From Xylocopa sonorina (lineage: Eukaryota > Arthropoda > Insecta > Hymenoptera > Apidae): a DNA stretch of 64,000 bases. Where the stretch lies: assembly GCF_050948175.1 (NCBI RefSeq), contig NW_027490183.1, positions 124,001 through 188,000 on the forward strand, written 5' to 3'. The notes beneath the pieces were generated by a model. The model was not told the DNA's origin, made no database searches, and was given only the letters and a program-made list of their open reading frames with translations. Every line of letters starts with the position of its first letter. The first letter of the stretch is position 1. Position numbers and translations under genes: made by a program. Of the stretch, positions 53,201 through 64,000 are shown one piece after another.

Positions 53201-54457
53201 CACTTCAACTGAATGTAAATGCGACACCTCCTTGGTAGGAAATAGAGTTTCCAGATGTCTAGGTATCGAAACAATAGAGTTCTAATGCTCCTTTAAACGA
53301 GATGTCGCATTTCATTTCTATGTTTCATGACAAGATATAATATTCATTGCGGAGTGTCATGTATACCTCGTATTCACTTGAAAAGAATGTAAATGCGACA
53401 GTTCATTGCTAGGAAATAGCGTTTGCAAATGTCTACGTATCGTAGCATTAGACTTCTAATGCTTCTCAAAACGCCAAATCGCATCTCATTTCTATGTTTC
53501 ATGATAAGATATAATATTCATTGTGCAGTGTTATGTATACATTGTATTCACCTCAAGAGAGTGTAAATGCGACACTTCTTTGCTAGGAAGTAGCGCTTGC
53601 AAATGTCTTCGTATCGCAGCATTAGAGTTCCAAAGCTTCTTAAAGTGAGATATCGCATCTCATTTCTATCTTTCATGATAAGATATGATATACATTGCGA
53701 AGTGTGATGTATACCTCGCATACACTTCAAATGAATGCAAATGCGACACTTCCTTGCTGGGAAATAGCGATGGCAGATGTCTACGTAACGAAGCAATAGG
53801 ATTCTAATGACTCCTAAACACCAAATCGCTCCCCATTTATATGCTTACTGATAAGATATAATATTCATTGCGAATTGTCATGTATACCTCGCATACACTT
53901 CAAATGGATGCAAATGCGACACTTCCTTGCTAGGAAATATAGTTTGCAGATGTCTACGTATCGTAGCATTGGAGTTCTAATCCTTCTTAGAACGCGATAT
54001 CGCATCACATTTCTAAGTTTTATGATAAGATATAATATTCATTGTGGAGTGTTATGTTTACCTCGAATTCACTTCAAAAGAATGTAAATGCGAAACTGCC
54101 TTGCTATGAAATAGCGTTTGCAAATGTCTACGTATCGTAGCAATAGAATTCTAATGCTTCTTAAATCGTCATATCGCATCTCATTTCTATGTTTCATGAT
54201 AAGGTATTCATTGCGAATTGTCTTGTGTATCTCGCATACACTCCAATTGAATGTAAATACGACACTTCCTTGCTAGGAAATAGCGTCTGCAGATGACTAT
54301 GTATCGTAGAAATAGAGTTCTAATGCTTCTTAAAACGCGATATCGCATCTCATTTCTATGTTACGTGATAAGATATAATATTCATTGCGAAGTGTAATGT
54401 ATACGTCGCATACACTTCAAATGAATGTAAATGCGACACTTCCTTGCTAGGAAATAG
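49382..54457 (+). repeat. Block X copy 2
   Basis: Matches 681-5,756 at a constant offset of 48,701 bp. Three stretches I compared translate identically or with one to four changes over 60-80 codons. It shares with copy 1, against the 7.6 kb copy, TATCAATCATG near 52,107 and CTTGTGTACC near 52,317. It overlaps the right part of block E copy 2 at 49,382-50,235. Confidence 0.9.
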
Positions 54458-54740
54458 CGTTTGCAGATGTCTATGTATCGTAGAAATAGAGTTCTAATTC
54501 TTCTTAAAGCGCGATATCTCATCTCATTTCTATGTTTCATGATAAGATATAATATTCATTGTGCAGTGATATGTATATCTCGTCTACACTTCAAAAGAAT
54601 GTAAATGCGACACTGTCTTGCTAGGAAATAGCGTCTGCAGATGTCTACGTATCGTAGAAATAGAGTTCTAATTCTTCTTAAAACGCGAGATAGCATCTCA
54701 TTTCTATGTTTCATCATAAGATATAATATTCATTGCGAAG
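54458..54740 (+). repeat. Block X copy 2 tail, dimer shorter
   Basis: Continues as 6,118-6,380 with the offset reduced to 48,353, so two monomers present in copy 1 are absent. The block ends between about 54,740 and 54,780, where block C sequence begins without any spacer. Confidence 0.8.
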
Positions 54741-56670
54741 TGTCATGAATACCTCGTATTCACTTCAAAAGAATGTAAATGCGACACTTCCCTGCTATTA
54801 TATAACGTTTGCAGATGTCTACACACGGTAGCAATAGAGTTCTAAAGCTTCTTAAAACAAGATATCGCACCACATTTCCATGTTTCATGATAAGATATAA
54901 TATTCATTGCGAAGTGTCAGGAATACCTCGTATTCACTTCAAACGGATGTAAATGCTACACTTCCTTGCTAGGAAATAGCGTTTGCAGATGTCTACGTAT
55001 CATAGCAATAGAGTTCTGACGCTTCTTAAAATGCGATGTCGCTCCTCATTTCTATGTTCCATGATAAGATATAATATTCATTGCGAAGTGTCTAGTATAC
55101 CTCGCATACACTTCAATTGGATGTAAATGCGACACTTCCATTCTAGGAAATTACGTTTCCAGATGTCTACGTGTCGAAGCAATAGAGTTCTAATGCTTCT
55201 TAAATCGCGATATCGCATCTTATTTCTATGTTTCGTGATAAGATATAATATTCATTGCGAAGTGTTGTGAATACCTCGTATTCACATCAGAGGAATGTAA
55301 ATGCGACACTTGCTTGCAAGGAAGTAGCGTTTGCAGAAATCTACGTATCGTTGCAATAGAGTTCTGATGCTTCTAAAATCGCCATATCGCATCTCATTTC
55401 TATGTTTCGTAATAAGATATAACATTCATTGTGCAGTGTTATGTATACCTTGTATTCACTTCAAAAGGATGTAAATGCAACACTCCCTTTCTAGGAAATT
55501 ACGTTTGCAGATGTCTACGTATCATAGCAATAGAGTTCTGATACTTCTTAAAACGCGATGTCGCTCCTCATTTCTATGTTCCATGATGAGATATAATATT
55601 CATTGCGAAGTGTCAAGTATACCTCGCATACACTTCAAACGAATTAATAGGCGACACTTCATTCCTAGGAAATAGCGTTTGCAGATGTCTAAGTAACGAA
55701 GAAATAGAGTTCCAATGCTTCTTAAGAAGTGATATGGCATCTCATTTCTATGTTTCATGATAAGATATAATATTCATTCCGTAGTGACATGTATACCTCA
55801 TATTCACTTCAAAGGAATGTAAGTGCGACACTTCCTTGCTAGGAAGTAGCGTTTGCTGATATCTACGCATCGTAGCAATTTAGTTCTAATGCTTCTTAAA
55901 ACGCGATATCGCATCACATTTCTATGTTTCATGATAAGATATAATATTCATTCCGAAGTGACATGTATACCTCGCATACACATCAAATGAATGTAAATGC
56001 GACATATCCTTTCTAGGAAATAACGTTTCCAGATGTCTACGTATCGAAGCAATAGAGTTCTAATGCTGCTTAAATTGCGATATCGCATCTCATTTCTATG
56101 TCTCATGATGAGATATAATACTCGTTGTGCAGTGTTATGTATACCTCGTATTCGCTTCAAAAGAATATAAATGCGACACTTCCTTGCTGGGAAATAGCGG
56201 TTGCAGATGTCTACGTACCGTAGAAATAGAGCTCTAATTCTCCTTAAAACGCGATATAGCATCTCATTTCTATGTTTCATTATAAGATATAATATTCATT
56301 GCGAAGTGTCATGTATACCTCGTATTCACTTCAAGAGAATGTAAATGCGACACTTCCTTTCTAGGAAATAGCGTTTGCAGATGTCTACGTATCGAAGCAA
56401 TAGAGTCCTAATGCTTCTTAAATCGCGATATCGCATCTCATTTCTATGTTTCATGATAAGATATAATATTCATTGCGAAGTGTCATTTATACATTGTATT
56501 CACTTCAAATGAATGTAAATGCGACACTTCCTTCCTAGCAAAAAGAGTCTGCAGATATCTGCGTATCATAGCAACTGAGTTCTAACGTTTCTTAAAACGA
56601 GATATCGCATCTCATCTCTATGTTTTAGTATAAGATATAATTTTCATTGCGGAGTGTCATGTATACCTCG
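54741..56670 (+). repeat. Block C copy 3, rearranged
   Basis: 54,790-55,940 follows 21,388-22,540 (offset about 33,403). The sequence then jumps: 55,948-56,210 follows 14,195-14,457 (offset 41,753), and from 56,221 it follows 14,642 (offset 41,579, one monomer less) to about 56,655. About 1.2 kb of block C is therefore missing at 55,940, with joins inside homologous monomers. Confidence 0.84.
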
Positions 56671-59600
56671 TATTCACTTCAAAACAATGTAAATGCGACA
56701 CTTCCTTGCTAGGAAGTAGCGTTTGCAGATGTCTACGTATCGTAGCAATAAAGTTCTAATGCTTCATAGAACGTGATATCGCACCTCACTTCAATCTTTC
56801 ATGATAAGAGATAATATTCATTGCGAAGTGTCATGTACACCTCGTATTCACTTCAAAAGAATGTAAATGCGACACTTCATTGCCAGGAAATAGCGTTTGC
56901 AGATGTCTCCGTTTCGAAGCAATAGAGTTCTAATGCCTCTTAAAACGAGATGTCGCATCTGATTTCTATGTTTCATGATAAGATACAATATTCATTGCGA
57001 AGTGTCATGTATACCTCGTATTCACTTCAAAAGAATGTAATGCGACACTTCCTTGCCAGGAAATATCATTTGCAGATGTCTACGTATCATAGCAATAGAG
57101 TTCTAATGCTTCTTAAAACGCGAAATCGCATCTCATTCCTATGTCTCATGATAAGATATAATACAAATTGTGGAGTATTATGTGTACCTGGTATTTACTT
57201 CAAATGAATGCAAATGCGACACTACCTTGCTAGGAAATAGCCTTTGCGGATGTTTATATATCGAAGCAATAGAGTTCTAATGCTTCTTAGATAGCGATAT
57301 CTCTCCTAATTTCTGTTTTATGATAAGATATAATATTCATTGCGAAGTGTCATGTATACCTCGTATTCACTTCAAAAGCATGTAAATGCGACACATCCTT
57401 GCTAGGAATATATCGAAGCATTAGAGTTCTAATGATTCTTAAAACGCGATATCGTATCTCATTTCTATGTCTCATGATAAGATATAATATACATTGTGGA
57501 GTGTTGTGTGTACCTGGTATTCACTTCAAAAGAATGTAAATGCGACACTTCCTTGCTAGGAAAATGTGTTTGCCGATGTCTACGTATTGGAGCAATAAAA
57601 TCCTAATGCTTCTTAAAACGCGATATCGCATCTCATTTCTATGTTTCATGATAAGATACAATATTCATTGCGAAGTGCTCTGTATTCCTCGTCTACAATT
57701 CAAATGAATGTTAATGGGACACTTAGTTGCTAGGAAATAGCGTTTGCAGATATCTACGTATCGAAGCAATAGAGTTCTAATGCTTTTTAAATCACGATAT
57801 CGCATCTCATTTCTATGTTTCCTGAAAAGATATAATATTCATTGTGGAGTGTTATGTGTACCTCGTTTTCACTTCAAAAGAATGTAAATGCGACACTTCC
57901 TTGCTAGGAAATAGCGTTTGCAGATGTCTACGTATCGTAGCATTAGAGTTCAAATGCTCCTTAAAACGAGATCTCGCATCACATTTCTATGTATCATGAT
58001 AAGATATAATATTCATTGCGAAGTGTCATGTACACAATCGTATTCACATCAAAAGAATGTAAATGCGACTCATCCTTGCTAGGAAATAGCGGTTCCAGAT
58101 ATCTACGTATCGTAGCAATAGAGTTCTAATGCTTCTCAAAAAGTGATATCGTATCTCATTTCTATGTTTCATGATGAGATATAATATTCATTGTGGAGTG
58201 TTATGTGTATCTCGTATTCACTTCAAACGAACGTATATGCGACACTTCCTTGCTAGGAAATAGCGCTTGCAGATGTCTACGTATCTAAGCAATAGAGATC
58301 TAATGCTTTTTATATCGCGATACCGCATCTCATTTCTATGTTTTATGATAAGATATAATTGTCATTTAGAAGTGTTGAGTACGCCAAGTCTACACTTCAA
58401 ATAATTGTAAATGCCACAGTTCCTTGCCTGGAAATAGCGCTTCCAGATATCTACGTATCGAAGCAATAGGGTTCTAATGTTTCTCAAAAAGCGATATCGC
58501 ATTTCTCTTCTATGCTTCATGATAAGATATAATATTCTCTTCGAAGTGTTATATACCTCGTCTACACATCAAATGAATGAAAATGCCACACTTCCTTGCT
58601 AGGAAATAGCGTTTCCAGGTGTGTACGTATCGAAGCAATAGTGTTCTAATGCTTCTTGAAACGCGACATCGCATCTCATTTCTATGTTTCATGATGAGAT
58701 ATAATATACATTGCGAAGTGTTATGTATGCCTCGTCTACACTTCAGAAGAATGTAAATGCCACACTTCATTGCTAGGATATAGTGTTTCGAGATGTCTAG
58801 GTATGGAAGCAATTGAGTTTTAATGTTTTATAAAACGCTATATCGCATCTCATTTCTATGTTTCATGATAAGATATAATATTCATTGCGAAGTGTCATGT
58901 TTACCACGTATTCACTTCAAAAGAATGTAAATGGGACGCTTCCTTGCTGGGAAATAACGTTTGCAGATGTCTACGTATCGTAGCAATAGATTTCTAACGC
59001 TTCTTAAAGCACGATATCGCATCTCATTTCTATGTTTCATGATAAGCTATAATATTCATTGCGAAGTGTTATGTACTCCTCGTATTCGCTTCAAAAGTAT
59101 GTAAATGGGTTACTTCCTTGCTAGGTAGTAGCGCTTGCAGATGTCTACGTATCGTACCAATAGTGTTCGAATGCTTCATAAAACGCGATATCGCATCTCA
59201 CATTTATAATTAATGGTAAGATATAATATATATTGCGAAGTGTCAGGTATACCTGGCATTCACTTCAAAAAAATGTAAATGCGACACTTCCACGCTAGGA
59301 AGTAGCGTTTCCAGATATCTACGTATCGTAGGAATAGTGTTCTAATGCTTCTTAAAACGAGATATCACATCTCATCTCTATGTTTCATGATAAGATATAA
59401 TATTCATTGCGAAATGTCACTTATACCTCGCATACACTTCAAATGAACGTAAATGAGACAGTTCCTTCCTAGGAAATAGCGTTTGCAGGTGTCTACGTAC
59501 CGAAGCAATAGTGTTCTAATGCTTCTTCAAACGGGAAATCGCACCTCATTGCTACGTTTCATGTTAAGATACAATATTCATTACGATGTGTCATGTATAC

Positions 59601-59874
59601 CTCGTATTCATTTCAAAAGAATGTAAATGCGACACTTCCTTGCTATTAAATAGCGTTTGCAGATGTCTACGTATCGTAGCAATAGAGTTCTAATGCTTCT
59701 TAAAACGCGATATCGCACCTCATTTCTATGTTTCATGATGAGATATAATATTCATTCCGAAATGTCAATTATACCTCGCATGCACTTCAAACGAATGTAA
59801 ATGCGACACTTCCTTGCTAGGAAATAGCGTTTGCATATGTCTACGTACTGAAGCAATAGTGTTCTAATGCTTCT
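56671..59874 (+). repeat. Diverged monomers
   Basis: About 18 monomers with many private changes and no long duplicate recognised in the window. Small length variants are common, including TTTCTGTTTTATG near 57,311 and one monomer 20 bp short at 57,386. No coding or foreign sequence. Confidence 0.8.
57386..57539 (+). repeat. 154 bp shortened monomer
   Basis: Monomer starts at 57,386 and 57,540 are 154 bp apart. The segment between GCTAGGAA and TATCGAAGC is almost entirely missing (a net loss of 20 bp), removing the TTTGCAGATGTCTACG region and half of the CTACG dyad. Confidence 0.88.
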
Positions 59875-61500
59875 TAAAACGAAATATCGCATCTCATTCC
59901 TATCTTTCATGGTAAGATATATTATTCATTGCGAAGTGTCACGTATACCTCGCATACGCTTCAAATGAATGTAAATGCGACACTTCCTTGCTAGTAAATA
60001 TCGTTTGCAGATGTCTGCGTATCGAAGCAATAAAGTTCTAATGCATCTTATATGGCGATATCGCAACTCATTTCTATGTTTCATGATAATATATAATATT
60101 CATTGTGCAATGTTATGTATACCTCAAATTCACTTCAAAAGAATATAAATGCGACACTTCCTTGCTAGGAAATAGCGATTGCAGATGTCTACGTATCCAA
60201 GCAATAGAGTTCTAATGCTTCTTGAAACGGAATATCGCATCTCATTTCTATGCTTCATGATAAGATATAATATTAATTGCGAAGTCTCATGTATACCTTG
60301 TATTCACTTCAGAAGAATGTAAATGCGACACTTCCTTGCTAGGAATTATAGTTTGCAGATGTCTACGTATCGTAGCAATAGAGTTCCAATGCTTCTTAAA
60401 ACGCGATATCACATCACATTTCTATGTTTCACTATAAGATATAATATTCATTGTGGAGTGTTATTTATACCTCGTATCCACCTCAAAAGAATGTAAATGC
60501 GACACTTCCTTGCTAGGAAATAGCGTTTGCAGATTTCTGCGTATCGTAGCATTAGATTTCTATTGCATCTCAAAACGCGATATCCAATCTCATTTCTATG
60601 TTTCATGATAAGATATGATATTCATTGAGAAGTGTCATGTATTCCTCGTATTTACTTCAAATGAATGTAGATGCGACACTTCCTTGCTAGGATGTAGCGT
60701 TTGCAAATGTCTACGTATCGTAGCAATAGAGTTCTAATGCTTCTTAAAACGAAATATCGCATCTCATTCCTTTGTTTCATGGTAAGATATATTATTCATT
60801 GCGAAGTGTCACTTATACCTCGCATACGCTTCAAATGAATGTAAATGCGACACTTCCTTGCTAGGAAATAGCGTTTGCAGATGTCTGCGTATCGAAGCAA
60901 TAAAGTTCTAATGCATCTTATATCGCGATATCGCATCCCATTTCTATGTTACATGATAATATATAATATTCATTGTGCACTGTTATGTATACCTCGCATT
61001 CACTTCAAAAGAATATAAATGCGACAATTCCTTGCTAGGAAATAGCGATAGCAGATGTCTACGTATCGAAGCAATCGAATTCTAATGCTTCTTGAAACGG
61101 GATATCGCATCTCATTTCTATGCTTCGTGATAAGATATAATATTAATTGCCAAGTGTCATGTATACCTTGTATTCACTTCAGAAAAATGTAAATGCGACA
61201 CTTCCTTGCTAGGAAATAGCGTTTGCATATGTCTGCGTACCGTAGCAATAGAGTTCCAATGCTACTTAAAACGCGATATCACATCACATTTCTATGTTTC
61301 ATGATAAGATATAATATTCACTGTGGAGCGTTATGTATACCTCGAATTCACTTAACAGGAATGTAAATGCGACACTTCCCTGCTAGGAAATAGCGTTTTC
61401 CGATGTCTACGTATCGTAGCAATAGAGTTCTAATGATTCTTAAAACGAAATATCGCATCTCATTCCTATGTTTCATGGTAAGATATATTATTCATTGCGA
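59875..61500 (+). repeat. Five- and four-monomer local duplication
   Basis: TAAAACGAAATATCGC begins at 59,875, 60,745 and 61,441: spacings of 870 bp (5 x 174) and 696 bp (4 x 174). Each is followed by ATGGTAAGATATATTATTC; the first two also share TCTGCGTATCGAAGCAATAA and a later TAATATTAATTGC monomer. Confidence 0.83.
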
Positions 61501-62342
61501 AGTGTCATGTATACCTCTCATACCACTCAAATGAATGTAAATGGGACACTTCCTTGCTAGGAAATAGCTTCTGCTGATGTCTCATTATCGTAGCATTAGT
61601 GCTCTAATGCTCCTCAAAACGCGACATCGCATCTCATTTCTATGTTTCATGATGAGATATAATATTCATTGTGCAGTGTTATGTATACCTCGTATTCATT
61701 TCAAAAGAATGTTAATGCGACACTTCCTTGCTAGGAAATAGCGATTGGAGATGTCTACGTATCGAAGCAACAGGGATCTAATGCTTCTTAAAACGCGACA
61801 TCGCATCTCATTTCTATGTTTCATGATAAGATATAATATTTATTGTGCAGTGTTATGTATACCTCGTATTCATTTCTACAGAATGTAAATGCGACGCTTC
61901 ATTGCGAGGAAATAGCGTTTGCAGTTATCTAGGTATCGAAACAATAGAGTTCTAATGCTTCTTAAAACGAGATGTCGCATATCATTCCTATGTTTCATGA
62001 TAAGTTATAATATTCATGGCGAAGTGTCATGAATACCTCGTATTCACTTCAAATGAATGCAAATGCGACACTTCCTTGCTAGGAAATAACGTTTGCAGAT
62101 GTTTACGTATCGTAGCAATAGAGTTCTTACGCTTCTTAAAAGGCGATATCGCATCTCATTTCTATGTTTCATGATAAGATACAATATTCATTGTGCAGTG
62201 TTATGTATACCTCGTATTCACTTCAAAAGAATGTAAATGCGACACTTCCTTGCTAGGAAATAGCGTTTGCAGATGTCTACGTATCGTAGCAATTGAGTTC
62301 TAATGCTTCTCAAAACGCGATATCGCATCTCATTTCTATGAG
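61501..62342 (+). repeat. Diverged monomers
   Basis: About five ordinary monomers in the same orientation, without a clear long-range duplicate. Nothing else is seen. Confidence 0.8.
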
Positions 62343-63036
62343 TCATGATAAGATGTAATATTCATTGCGAAGTTTCTTGTATACCTCGCATACACTTCAA
62401 ATTAATGTAAATACGACACTTCCTTTCTAGGAAATAGCGCTTGCAGATGTCTACGTATCGTAGCATTAGAGTTCTGATGCTACTAAGAAAGCGATATCGC
62501 ATCCCATTTCTATGTCTCATGGTAAGCTATAATATTCATTGTGCAATGTTATGTATACCTCGTATTCACTTCAAAAGATATTAAATGCGACACTTCCTTG
62601 CTAGAAATAGCGTCTGTAGATGTCTACTTATCGAAGCAATAGAGTTCTAATGCTTCTCAAAGCGCGATATCGCATCTCATTTCTATGAATCATGATAAGA
62701 TGTAATATTCATTGCGAAGTTTCTTGTATACCTCGCATACACTTCAAATTAATGTAAATACGACACTTCCTTTCTAGGAAATAGCGCTTGCAGGTGTCTA
62801 CGTATCGTAGCATTAGAGTTCTAATGCTACTAAAAACGCGATATCGCATCCCATTTCTATGTCTCATGATAAGCAATAACATTCATTGTGCAATGTTATG
62901 TATACCTCGTATTCACTTCAAAGGAATGTAAATGCGACACTTCCTTGCTAGGAAATAGCGTCTGCAGATGTCCACGTATCGTAGCAATAGGGTTCTAATG
63001 CTTCTTAAACTGCCATATCGCATCTTATTTCTATGT
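62343..63036 (+). repeat. Tandem dimer duplication
   Basis: The segment starting TCATGATAAGATGTAATATT at 62,343 recurs at 62,690, 347 bp later (two monomers less one base, matching a missing G in GCTAGAAATAGCG near 62,602). Both copies carry TCAAATTAATGTAAATACG, TAGCGCTTGCAG and ATGCTACTAA. Confidence 0.84.
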
Positions 63037-64000
63037 TTCATGATAAGATGTAATATTCATTGCGCAGTGTTATGTATACCCCGTATTCACTTCAAAAGAA
63101 TGTAAATACGACACTTCCCTGCAATTAAATATCGTTTGCAGATGACAACGTATCACAGCAATAGAGTCCTAATGCTTCTTAAATCTCGATATTGCATCTC
63201 ATTTCTATGTTTCGTGGTAATGTATAATATTCATTGTGGAGTGTTATGTCTACAGCGTATTCACATCAAAGGAATGTAAATGCGACACTTCCTTGCTAGG
63301 TAATAACGTTTCCAGATATCTACGTATCGTAGCAATTGATTCAAATGTTTCTTAAAACGCGATATCGCATCTCTCTTCTATGTTTCATGATAAGATATAA
63401 TATTCAATGTGGAGTGTTATGTATACCTAGTATTCACTTCAAAAGAATGTAAATGCGACACTTCCTTGCCAGGAAATAGCGTTTGCAGATGTCCACGTAC
63501 CGAAGCAATAGAATTCTAATGCTTCTTAAAACGGGATATCGCATCTCATTTCTATGTTTCATGATAAGATACAATATTCATTGCGAAGTGTCATGTGTTC
63601 CTCGTCTACACTTCAATTGAATGTAAATGCGACACTTCCTTTCTAGGAAATTACTTTTCCAGATGTCTACGTATCGAAGCAATAGAGTTCTAAATCATCT
63701 CAAAACGCGATATCGCATCTCATTTCTATGTTCATGATAAGATATAATATTCATTGGGTAGTGTCTTGTATACCACGCATACACTTCAAACGAAATAGAA
63801 GGCGACACTCCATTGCTAGGGAATAGCGTTGGCAGATTTCTACGTATCGAAGCAATAGGGTTCTAATGTTTCTTAAAACGAGATATCGCACCTCATTTCT
63901 GTTTTAGGATAAGATATAATATTCATTGCGGTGTGTCATGTATACTTCGTATTCACTTCAAAAGGATGTAAATGCTACACTTCCTTGCTACGATGTAGCG
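63037..64000 (+). repeat. Monomers at right edge
   Basis: About five and a half monomers. The array is still intact at the last base, which falls inside a monomer (TTGCTACGATGTAGCG), so the true edge of the satellite is beyond the window. Confidence 0.88.

Larger units (their letters stand above)
1..64000 (+). repeat. 174 bp satellite array filling the window
   Basis: Successive copies of the landmark ATGCGACACTTCC start at 174, 348, 522 and 696, so the monomer is 174 bp; the same landmark recurs to the end of the window, giving about 368 monomers. All are head to tail in one orientation, with no inversion or foreign insert seen. In monomer coordinates beginning at this landmark, recognisable parts are GCTAGGAAATAGCG (16-29), CTACGTATCG (41-50), GCGATATCGC (81-90), TTTCATGATAAG (105-116), GCGAAGTGTC (131-140) and CACTTCAAAAGAATG (157-171). 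My consensus has 62 G+C of 174. Neighbouring monomers differ at many sites, while members of duplicated blocks differ at few. Tandem repeats near nucleosome length are typical of centromeric or pericentromeric heterochromatin; that location is inferred. I do not recognise the family or species. Confidence 0.98.

Noticed and set aside
1..64000. CRISPR array
   Set aside because: The period is regular, but there are no unique spacers: the whole 174 bp unit is repeated and related throughout.
1..64000. Transposable elements, tRNA or rRNA genes, telomeric repeats
   Set aside because: Every line reads as satellite in the same orientation. No long terminal repeats, transposase frames, poly-A tails, tRNA-like folds or simple telomere motifs were seen.
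1..64000. Assignment to a named satellite such as human alpha (171 bp) or Arabidopsis CEN180
   Set aside because: The length is similar, but none of the diagnostic strings I know for those families are present. Similar length alone reflects nucleosome-sized monomers.

Overview
The whole 64 kb window is one uninterrupted satellite DNA array. A monomer of about 174 bp is repeated head to tail in one orientation about 368 times, from the first base to the last. I found no gene, RNA gene, transposable element, CRISPR array or unrelated spacer. The short open frames are translations of the repeat: 174 is 58 x 3, so a reading frame keeps its phase from one monomer to the next. The monomer consensus I derived by eye has about 36% G+C and nine CpG dinucleotides, and carries several dyads, chiefly the perfect palindrome GCGATATCGC.

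A long array with a near-nucleosomal monomer points to a eukaryotic centromeric or other heterochromatic region. I cannot name the species. CpG is not depleted, which fits a genome with weak CpG methylation or a recently homogenised array, but this is inference. I did not recognise the satellite as one I know.

Layout. 0-0.7 kb: diverged monomers. 0.7-6.4 kb: block X copy 1. 6.4-7.6 kb: mosaic. 7.6-10.3 kb: partial copy of X. 10.3-14.6 kb: block C copy 1, with nested duplications. 14.6-17.1 kb: mostly individual monomers. 17.1-19.2 kb: a six-monomer unit repeated twice. 19.2-20.0 kb: X-like monomers with a tandem dimer. 20.0-24.2 kb: block C copy 2. 24.2-26.7 kb: locally reshuffled monomers. 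26.7-31.8 kb: mostly individual monomers. 31.8-50.2 kb: multi-kilobase near-duplicates (blocks D and E) marked by four copies of an abnormal 222 bp monomer. 49.4-54.7 kb: X copy 2, which lies 48,701 bp from copy 1 without indels over about 5 kb. 54.7-56.7 kb: part of block C again. 56.7-64 kb: mostly individual monomers with a few short local duplications.

The main result is the array's record of recombination. Duplicated blocks are mosaics, and many of their internal length differences are 348 bp, exactly two monomers. A copy 48.7 kb away is closer to X copy 1 than a copy only 5.4 kb away. All similarity statements rest on reading and comparing landmark sequences by eye; no alignment was run.
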